From NCBI GenBank assembly GCA_005772945.1, contig SXIE01000152.1:1-7850 (forward strand): a stretch of DNA of 7,850 bases, written 5' to 3'. The DNA is from Pseudomonadota bacterium (GTDB lineage Bacteria; Myxococcota; UBA9042; PHBI01). Positions 1 to 4,680 of this stretch are shown piece by piece. Position 1 is the stretch's first letter, and every line of letters starts with the position of its first letter. Both the position numbers and the translations under genes were made by a program. The notes beneath the pieces were generated by a model. That model worked only from the letters and a program-made list of their open reading frames with translations. It was not told the origin of the DNA and ran no database searches.

Positions 1-303
1 CTCAGGGGGCGGGCGCTGTTCGCGCTCGGACGCCTCGAGGACGCGGAGCGGGCGCTCGCGGGCGTGGCGTCGCCGACGGACGCCGACGTGATCGCGCGGG
101 CCCAGATCGCCTGGCGCACGGGGCGCAAGGCCGCCTGCGAGGCGCTGCTCAGAGACCTCGCCGCGCGCTCCGACGAGGGGCGCGCGCAGCTCGTCGCGCT
201 GCTCCTCGGGCGTGGACGCGTCGACGAAGCGCGCGCGGTGTGCGCCGCAATCGTGGACCCGTGGATCCGCCGCGAGCTCGATGCGCAGCTCCCCAAGCGC
301 TGA
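1..303 (+). CDS. TPR-like helical-repeat protein, C-terminal part (5' end outside window)
   Basis: The frame is open from the left edge to a TGA at 301-303, giving the last 100 residues of a longer protein. Three helix-turn-helix units recur about 30 residues apart: around residues 6-21 (LFALGRLEDAERALAG), 36-54 (IAWRTGRKAACEALLRDLA) and 64-84 (VALLLGRGRVDEARAVCAAIV). The recurring 'G-R-x-x-x-A' pattern with small residues at packing positions is typical of tetratricopeptide-type repeats, which usually serve as protein-protein interaction scaffolds. No catalytic motif is visible, and nothing can be said about the N-terminal domain or cellular location. A GTG at 64 could start a shorter 79-residue product, but the repeat pattern continues upstream of it, so a truncated longer gene is preferred. 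The repeat class is fairly clear; the function is unknown. Confidence 0.7.
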   Translation, partial: LRGRALFALGRLEDAERALAGVASPTDADVIARAQIAWRTGRKAACEALLRDLAARSDEGRAQLVALLLGRGRVDEARAVCAAIVDPWIRRELDAQLPKR

Positions 304-356
304 TCCGCCCACGTCAGGAACGCGGTCCGGGCATGGCGCGCGCCCGGTGATGGGCG

Positions 357-362
357 TACGAT
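357..362 (+). promoter_or_regulatory. possible -10 element of the dehydrogenase gene
   Basis: TACGAT matches the sigma-70 -10 consensus at four of six positions. It would place transcription initiation just before the Shine-Dalgarno sequence at 371-375, leaving a very short leader. The hexamer 17 bases upstream (TGGCGC, 334-339) is a poor -35 match. In DNA this GC-rich an AT-containing hexamer stands out, but the evidence is thin. Confidence 0.2.
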
Positions 363-370
363 GCCCACCT

Positions 371-375
371 AGGAG
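371..375 (+). promoter_or_regulatory. Shine-Dalgarno sequence AGGAG of the dehydrogenase gene
   Basis: AGGAG lies 5 bases before the ATG at 381 and 8 bases before a second, in-frame ATG at 384. The 8-base spacing is the more usual one, so translation may begin at either Met; the products differ by one residue. Confidence 0.65.
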
Positions 376-380
376 CCGAC

Positions 381-1454
381 ATGATGGAGCTCACCGAGGT
401 GTCGCGTCGATTCACCCAGGCGGCTGGGTGCGACGCGCTCTACGAGGTCCGCGACGAGGCGGCCGGGCTCCACGCGTTCATCGCGCTGCACGACATCTCG
501 CGCGGGCCCGGCTTCGGCGGGATCCGGCGCCTCGTGTACCCGTCGGTGCAGGACGCGGTCACGGACGTGGTCGAGCTCGCCGAGCAGATGACGCTCAAGA
601 CGCGCTTCGCCGAGCTGCCGGTCGGCGGCGCCAAGGCCGTCATCCTCGATCGGCGCGGGGCGAGCGCCGCCGATCACGCGAAGATGTACACGGCGCTGGG
701 CGCGGCGGTCGAGAGCCTCGGCGGCGCCTACGTCGCGGGTCCCGAGGTGGGCACCGGCGAGGCGGACCTGGCGCTGATGCGCGCCGTGACGCGCTGGGTG
801 ACGCCTGAGAAGGCGCCGTCGCCCCGGAGCGCCGCGCGCGGCGTGGTCCTCGCGATCGAAGCGGCGACGCGGCACATCGGCTTGGATGACGCGGTCACCG
901 GCGTCATCGGCACGGGCTCGGTGGGAGGCGCGGTGGCGCGCGAGCTCGCGGCGCGCGGGCGGCGGGTCATCCTCGCCGATCGCAACCCCGAGCGCGCCAA
1001 GGGCCTGGCGGGCGAGTTGGGCGTGCCCACGGGGGATCCGGTCGCGCTGACCTACGCCGAGATCGGTGTCCTCGCGCCGTGCGGCGTCGGACCGTTCGTC
1101 ACGCACGCCAACGTCGGGGCGCTGCGTTGCCGGATCGTGTGTGGCGCGGCCAACGTGCAGCTCGAGGATGCCACGCTCGCGACCACGCTTGCCGAGCGCG
1201 GGATCCTCTACGTGCCGGATTTCGCCGCGAACGCGGGTGCGGTGATCGAGGCGGTGCTCGCGACGCAGAATCCGCCGCCCGCGGCCCAGCTCGCTCGCGA
1301 AGAGGGCCTCGCGCTCTTCGCGAGCGAGTTGGCGGCGATGACGGCTGCGGCGGTCGAGGCGATCGGGCCGCGCGTCGCGAGCCTCCTGGTCGAGGCGGAC
1401 GCGTGCGAGCTGACGCCGCTCGAGGTGGCGCTGGGGCGCCTCGCGACGAGCTGA
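381..1454 (+). CDS. Glu/Leu/Phe/Val dehydrogenase family protein (leucine/phenylalanine dehydrogenase-like)
   Basis: This 357-residue protein has the length and layout of the branched-chain and aromatic amino-acid dehydrogenases, which reversibly deaminate an L-amino acid to its 2-oxo acid with NAD+ in the cytoplasm. The N-terminal substrate domain carries GPGFGGIRR (42-50), MTLK (70-73) and VGGAKAVI (81-88). Lys73 and Lys85 are 12 residues apart, as are the two catalytic Lys (68 and 80) of Bacillus leucine dehydrogenase. The NAD-binding Rossmann domain starts at GVIGTGSVGG (174-183), with Asp200 ending strand beta 2, as suits NAD rather than NADP. APCGVGPFV (232-240), CGAANVQL (254-261) and VPDFAANAGAVI (278-289) are the usual late family motifs. 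Oddity: the catalytic Asp of the family PD/ED-V-G-T motif is Glu122 here (GPEVGT). Substrate preference cannot be read from the sequence. The gene stands alone on the plus strand and ends at a palindrome shared with the convergent thioredoxin-like gene. Confidence 0.9.
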   Translation: MMELTEVSRRFTQAAGCDALYEVRDEAAGLHAFIALHDISRGPGFGGIRRLVYPSVQDAVTDVVELAEQMTLKTRFAELPVGGAKAVILDRRGASAADHAKMYTALGAAVESLGGAYVAGPEVGTGEADLALMRAVTRWVTPEKAPSPRSAARGVVLAIEAATRHIGLDDAVTGVIGTGSVGGAVARELAARGRRVILADRNPERAKGLAGELGVPTGDPVALTYAEIGVLAPCGVGPFVTHANVGALRCRIVCGAANVQLEDATLATTLAERGILYVPDFAANAGAVIEAVLATQNPPPAAQLAREEGLALFASELAAMTAAAVEAIGPRVASLLVEADACELTPLEVALGRLATS

Positions 1455-1470
1455 CTGAGCCGCGGCTCAG
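1455..1470. terminator. perfect palindrome between convergent genes, probable bidirectional terminator
   Basis: CTGAGC (1455-1460), CGCG and GCTCAG (1465-1470) form a perfect 16-base palindrome that begins one base after the dehydrogenase stop codon. It contains the stop codon of the minus-strand thioredoxin-like gene (1467-1469). A hairpin with a GC-rich stem would form in transcripts from either side. There is a short T run (GTTTC) after it on the plus strand but none on the other side, so it is not a textbook intrinsic terminator. Confidence 0.5.
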
Positions 1471-2087
1471 GTTTCGGACGGGTACGCGGGCCAGCCGCCG
1501 ACGAGGTTCTCGTCGCGCCACTTGATGTTGCAGCCCATGCTCGCGCGCTGCTCCTCGGCGATCGCGCGTCCGCCAAGGAGCGCATCGATCGCGGCGCCGA
1601 GGTCCGCGCCTGTGACCGCCACGCCGTTGCCTGGCCGCGCGCCGTCGAGCTGCCCGCGGTACACGAGGCGCCGATCGGCGTCATAGAGGAAGAAGTCGGG
1701 CGTACACGCCGCGCGATAGGCGAGCGCGACGGCCTGCGTCGCGTCGAAGAGATACGAAAACGGGTACCCGAAACGGGCCTTGTCCTTGGCCATCTCGGCG
1801 GGTGCGTCGGCCGGGTAGCGCTCGGGATCGTTGGCGCTGATCGCGACGACGGCGACCCCGCGCCCGATCCACTCGGCAGCCCGCGCCGTCAGGACGTCGC
1901 GCACGTGCACGACGTACGGGCAGTGGTTGCAGAGGAACATGACGAGGAGGGCGGGGTGCGTGGCGAAGTCATCGCGCGCGACCAAGCGACCCGTGCCGTC
2001 CGTGCCGTCCGTGCCGTCCGTATCGGGGAGTCGGAAGTCCGGTGCTGGGGTCCCGAGCGGGACCATCGTCGAGGGGGTCTTGGCCAT
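1467..2087 (-). CDS. thioredoxin family protein (AhpC/TSA-like) with CNHCPY motif
   Basis: This 206-residue protein has a thioredoxin/peroxiredoxin-like fold. GTPAPDFRLPDTDG (12-25) is the family's N-terminal strand-loop. LVMFLCNHCPYVVHV (48-62) holds a CxxC pair at Cys53/Cys56 at the usual redox-site position. CTPDFFLYD (128-136) supplies the Thr-cis-Pro loop facing the active site, and SMGCNIKW (183-190) matches a C-terminal motif I recall from CNHCPY-type proteins. Cys128 and Cys186 are additional conserved-looking cysteines. A thiol-disulfide oxidoreductase role is likely; the substrate is unknown. No signal peptide is visible, so it should be cytoplasmic. The loop after the first strand contains DGTDGTDGTG, encoded by a 9-base tandem repeat. 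The ATG at 2087 is 17 bases after the BI-1 family stop codon and gives the normal family length; the same frame stays open back to 2516, but that part lies antisense-like across the BI-1 gene. An ATG at 2066 (residue 8) is also possible. No strong ribosome site precedes either start. Confidence 0.88.
   Translation of the reverse strand: MAKTPSTMVPLGTPAPDFRLPDTDGTDGTDGTGRLVARDDFATHPALLVMFLCNHCPYVVHVRDVLTARAAEWIGRGVAVVAISANDPERYPADAPAEMAKDKARFGYPFSYLFDATQAVALAYRAACTPDFFLYDADRRLVYRGQLDGARPGNGVAVTGADLGAAIDALLGGRAIAEEQRASMGCNIKWRDENLVGGWPAYPSET
1991..2026. repeat. 9-base tandem repeat inside the thioredoxin-like gene
   Basis: CCGTGCCGT occurs three times perfectly (1991-1999, 2000-2008, 2009-2017), followed by a degenerate fourth copy CCGTATCGG (2018-2026). 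Read on the minus strand it encodes the repeated Asp-Gly-Thr of DGTDGTDGTG at residues 24-33 of the thioredoxin-like protein. Because the unit is three codons, copy-number change keeps the frame. Confidence 0.9.
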
Positions 2088-2104
2088 CGTTCTCGAGGGG
2101 GCGG

Positions 2105-2887
2105 TCAGTCGCGGCTGCCACCCGCGAGCAGCAGCACGAAGCGCAGGACGTAGACGAAGAGCATCACGAAATCGAGGAACAGCGTCATCGCGCCGGCCAC
2201 ATGCTCGCCGTCGGGGTAGGTTCGGAGCACGCGCTGCGTGTCGTAGAGCGTGAACCCGAGCATCAAGAGGATCCCCGCCGACGAGATCGCCAGGTGGTAG
2301 CCCGTCGACTCGACGAAGAAACCGATGAGGAGCGCCCCGAGGAGCACGAACGAGCCGACGACGAGGAAGCTGCGCAGGAAGCTGAAGTCGCGCTTCGAGA
2401 AGAACGCGTAGGCCGTCAGACCCGCGAACGCGACCAGCGTCAGCCCGCCCGCCTGGAGCAGGAACGTTCCCTCGTGGAGCCCCTTGAGCTCGGCCAGGAG
2501 GATGGCCACGTAGCACATGCTCGAGATGACGATGCCCGTGAAGAAGCCGTAGGCCGCGAAGGCGACGACGTTCCAGGTCGGCACGTGCCGGACGCGCTGG
2601 ACGACGTAGGCCAGGCCGATCCAGGCGACGAACATGAGGATGCTGGGCAGGAAGCCCTGCGTCAGCAGACCCTCGGCGATCCCGGCCTTGACCGAGATGG
2701 CGACGCCGAAGACGGTCGCGATCATCCCCGCGAACATCCAGCCGTAGACGCGCCGCAAGAAGGCGACGCGCTCAGCGCCGGTGCGCTCGATCGGCGCGGC
2801 GGCGGTCTCGGCCTGGCCGAAGGCGCCGAAGCTCCCGGTGCGGGTCGAGGATCGGAAAAAGCTGGGACGGTCGGGTCGGGTCTGCAT
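2105..2887 (-). CDS. Bax inhibitor-1/YccA (BI-1) family inner-membrane protein
   Basis: The 260-residue protein has about seven hydrophobic segments (roughly 47-67, 80-97, 106-128, 143-162, 170-191, 197-213, 232-254) after a 45-residue polar N-terminus, the layout of the BI-1 (TMBIM) family. Family signatures near the C-terminus are LYDTQRV (214-220) and TLFLDFVMLFVYVLRFVLLL (235-254). Asp216 and Asp239 correspond to the di-aspartyl pair of Bacillus YetJ, where the family forms a pH-sensitive calcium leak channel; in E. coli the relative YccA modulates FtsH. The role here is not evident from context. I prefer the ATG at 2887 because GAAAGGA (2899-2905) precedes it; an in-frame ATG at 2935 would add 16 residues (MEIQGTLWSPERNGAS) but has no ribosome site and sits against the hairpin at 2944-2962. 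The gene is followed after 17 bases by the thioredoxin-like gene, suggesting a two-gene operon. Confidence 0.9.
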   Translation of the reverse strand: MQTRPDRPSFFRSSTRTGSFGAFGQAETAAAPIERTGAERVAFLRRVYGWMFAGMIATVFGVAISVKAGIAEGLLTQGFLPSILMFVAWIGLAYVVQRVRHVPTWNVVAFAAYGFFTGIVISSMCYVAILLAELKGLHEGTFLLQAGGLTLVAFAGLTAYAFFSKRDFSFLRSFLVVGSFVLLGALLIGFFVESTGYHLAISSAGILLMLGFTLYDTQRVLRTYPDGEHVAGAMTLFLDFVMLFVYVLRFVLLLAGGSRD

Positions 2888-2898
2888 CGAAGCGCCAT

Positions 2899-2905
2899 TC
2901 CTTTC
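2899..2905 (-). promoter_or_regulatory. Shine-Dalgarno sequence GAAAGGA that favours the 2887 start
   Basis: On the minus strand GAAAGGA lies 11 bases before the ATG at 2887, a slightly long but usable spacing. The ATG directly after it (2898) is out of frame with the BI-1 protein, and the upstream in-frame ATG at 2935 lacks any comparable sequence. Confidence 0.5.
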
Positions 2906-2943
2906 GGGTGACCAAAGCGTGCCCTGGATTTCCATTCTTGGGC

Positions 2944-2962
2944 AGCCTGGCTTTGCCAGGCT
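2944..2962. repeat. perfect inverted repeat (8-base arms, 3-base loop) upstream of the BI-1 family gene
   Basis: AGCCTGGC (2944-2951), TTT, GCCAGGCT (2955-2962) form a hairpin with eight paired bases. It lies in the 105-base interval between the four-helix membrane protein gene and the preferred BI-1 start. No T run follows on the minus strand, so an intrinsic terminator is not well supported. If the promoter at 2969-2996 is real, the hairpin sits at the very 5' end of the BI-1 mRNA, where it could affect stability or translation. Confidence 0.6.
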
Positions 2963-2968
2963 TTCTGC

Positions 2969-2996
2969 GATTTAGCGCCGCTGAGTGATAAGTCAA
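2969..2996 (-). promoter_or_regulatory. possible sigma-70 promoter for the BI-1/thioredoxin-like pair
   Basis: On the minus strand TTGACT (2991-2996) matches the -35 consensus at five of six positions. It is followed after 16 bases by TAAATC (2969-2974), a weak -10. The -35 overlaps the stop codon of the preceding gene (2993-2995). This is the most AT-rich patch in the region and lies directly before the hairpin, but the -10 is poor. Confidence 0.35.
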
Positions 2997-3970
2997 GGCT
3001 GCGGATCGCTCGCGGCCGCGAACCGTGCGGGCAAGCGGGCGAGATCGGCGAGCGCGTGGCGGCTCAGCGTGGTCGCTCCGGCGGCCATCACGAGCGCGCC
3101 GTCGTCGCCGCGCAGCTCGAGGTAGCCGCCGCGCATCCCCAAGAGCCAAATCCGCCACACCGGCGCGCGCGCCCGGACGCGCCGCGTCCCCCAGCGCAGC
3201 GGGCCGAGGCGAAAGCGATGCTCGAAGGTGCGTCCGTCGAACGCGAGATCCTCGCGCGCCAGCGCTTTCACGCCGGCGATGACGAGCAGCGTCAGGCCGA
3301 GCACGAAGAGCACCGGGCCGAAGATGAATCCCAGAATAGGGTCCTGCTCGAGGCCCGCGAAGGCGACGACGCCGACGGTCACGAGGGCCGCGCCAAAGAG
3401 CGTCAAGATGGTCTGTAGAGCGGCTCCGCGGGCCACCGCGAAGGTCGTGGAGGTCGCCGCATCCACGGGCGGCGGGGCCTCGGCGCGGGCGGACTCGGCG
3501 TCGAGAAGCGGGAGGCCCGATCGCTGCGCGACGGCCGCGGCGACCTGATCGATGAGCTCGCGCGCGTCGCTCTCGGCGACGACGATGGCCGGCGCGCGCG
3601 GGTCGCGCGGCTCGATGACGACGAGCCAGCGCTCGATGCTGCTGCCGGGGGCCGCCATCGGCGCGGCGCGCACGCCTGCGCATGCGTCCAGCGGGAGCCA
3701 CCAGGTGTCGCGCAGGCTCGTCACGCCGAGCCCGATCCGGTGGGTGGCGTCGTCGACGACGATGCCGCCGCGACCCGCTGCGAGTCTGAGCAGCACGGCG
3801 CCGATGCCGGCGATCAGGATCACGGCGACGACGGCGATCGGCACCTTGGAATACGACGGCACGATCGGATCGAGGACCAACGCGACGGCCATCGCTCCGA
3901 CGGCGCATGCCGCCAGACCCGCCATGACGGCGGCCGCGAGGCTGCGACGCGGCTCGATGACGACGGTCAC
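2993..3970 (-). CDS. unrecognised four-helix membrane protein with apparent internal duplication
   Basis: I do not recognise this 325-residue protein. It shows two helix pairs, at about 10-33 plus 44-64 and 183-206 plus 211-235. Each pair is followed by a soluble, strand-rich stretch (about 69-150 and 241-321) that ends in a short helix. Both soluble parts open with a similar pattern (GGIVVDDATHRIGLG and EDLAFDGRTFEHRFRLG), carry Trp-containing strands, then an acidic turn (EPRDPRAP; RGDDGA) and a helix with 'RELIDQVAAAV' or 'RHALADLARL'. This 2-helix plus beta-domain layout resembles bacterial PH-like membrane proteins, but that is a guess. A linker rich in Ala and Pro (about 157-175) joins the halves. 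The GTG start overlaps the upstream stop codon as GTGA (3967-3970), so translation is probably coupled to the 237-residue protein. It likely sits in the inner membrane. Confidence 0.75.
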   Translation of the reverse strand: MTVVIEPRRSLAAAVMAGLAACAVGAMAVALVLDPIVPSYSKVPIAVVAVILIAGIGAVLLRLAAGRGGIVVDDATHRIGLGVTSLRDTWWLPLDACAGVRAAPMAAPGSSIERWLVVIEPRDPRAPAIVVAESDARELIDQVAAAVAQRSGLPLLDAESARAEAPPPVDAATSTTFAVARGAALQTILTLFGAALVTVGVVAFAGLEQDPILGFIFGPVLFVLGLTLLVIAGVKALAREDLAFDGRTFEHRFRLGPLRWGTRRVRARAPVWRIWLLGMRGGYLELRGDDGALVMAAGATTLSRHALADLARLPARFAAASDPQP

Positions 3971-4680
3971 CCGAGGCCCCGGAGCGCCGCGACGATGAGC
4001 GCGGCGAGCTCGGGCGAGGCGGGGGCCGTGCGCGCGAAGGCCTCGATGCGGGCGCGCGCGGGGCCAAGCACGAAGGGGGCCTCGGCGGTTTCGAAGGGGG
4101 GCAGAATCGGCATGAGCGGCAGGGAATGCCAGGTCGCCTGCGCGGCGGGGTCGCCGCGGGTTTCGCTGGGGTCGGCCGCGACGGCCTCCAGGACCGCATA
4201 GAAAGCGGTCGCGTCCTCGGTCGTCGCGCCGTCCACGACCGCGTCGGCGTCGGGCGGGAGTGGGTGGGCGTCGGCCGGTGGGGCGTGGCGCCAGGCGGCG
4301 AGATCGGCGGCGGCGATGAAGGTCGATCGGACGACCACGACGCGCCGGACGCGCGGGTCACGCTGGCGCGGCGCGAACCCGAGGCGCGTGAGCGTCCAGC
4401 GCTGCGTCACGCCGAATCCCCCTGGGGACGGCTCGGGAAGCGGCTTTGGGGCGATCGAGGCGGCCACGCGTGCGGCGAGGTCCGAGACGGCGGCGCTCGG
4501 GTCGATGCACTGAGCGGGCGCCGCGGGCGAAGCGGGCGCAACGCCTCCGGTCAGCACCGCATCCGCCGTCAGGCGCACATCGCTCTTCGCGAACTCGGGC
4601 GCGAAGGGCGCGTCGCGCTTGCCCGCGACGAATTCCGGCGCGAAGGGCGCGTCGCGCATGTCAGACGCGGATTTGGTCAT
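3967..4680 (-). CDS. unrecognised 237-residue protein with duplicated RDAPFAPEF motif
   Basis: No family is recognised. The N-terminus carries RDAPFAPEF twice (residues 9-17 and 22-30), spaced 13 residues. An Ala/Pro-rich stretch follows (about 47-88). The centre, QRWTLTRLGFAPRQRDPRVRRVVVVRSTFIAAADLAAW (93-130), has a basic patch and a likely strand, and the C-terminal third is Ala-rich and helical (206-235). There is no signal peptide or membrane segment, so it is probably cytoplasmic. The ATG at 4680 overlaps the end of the upstream protease gene by 20 bases; a second in-frame ATG at 4659, one base after the protease stop codon, would give 230 residues and still keep both repeats. Neither start has a clear ribosome site, which fits translational coupling. 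The downstream gene overlaps its stop by four bases. Coding is supported by the tight packing and codon bias, not by homology. Confidence 0.7.
   Translation of the reverse strand: MTKSASDMRDAPFAPEFVAGKRDAPFAPEFAKSDVRLTADAVLTGGVAPASPAAPAQCIDPSAAVSDLAARVAASIAPKPLPEPSPGGFGVTQRWTLTRLGFAPRQRDPRVRRVVVVRSTFIAAADLAAWRHAPPADAHPLPPDADAVVDGATTEDATAFYAVLEAVAADPSETRGDPAAQATWHSLPLMPILPPFETAEAPFVLGPARARIEAFARTAPASPELAALIVAALRGLG
4591..4657. repeat. 28-base direct repeat, two copies 39 bases apart
   Basis: The copies at 4591-4618 and 4630-4657 agree at 26 of 28 positions, differing at the fourth and seventh bases. They encode the two RDAPFAPEF peptides of the 237-residue protein. The 39-base period is 13 codons, consistent with an in-frame tandem duplication. 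Confidence 0.9.

Noticed and set aside
327..347. Inverted repeat CCGGGC/GCCCGG after the TPR-like gene as a terminator
   Set aside because: The arms are only six bases with a nine-base loop and no T run follows; such repeats arise easily in DNA this GC-rich.
369..1106. A 245-codon open frame on the minus strand across the dehydrogenase gene
   Set aside because: It is antisense to a gene with clear family motifs, and its translation is Arg/Asp-rich low-complexity sequence.
2088..2516. Upstream extension of the thioredoxin-like frame to an ATG at 2516
   Set aside because: The extra 143 residues run through the BI-1 family gene in another frame and are Arg/Pro-rich; the family fold begins right after the ATG at 2087.
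2772..4361. A 529-codon open frame on the minus strand spanning parts of three genes
   Set aside because: The translation is Arg/Pro/Ala-rich and lacks any domain pattern, as expected for a shifted frame in GC-rich coding DNA; the overlapped frames have membrane helices and coupled starts.
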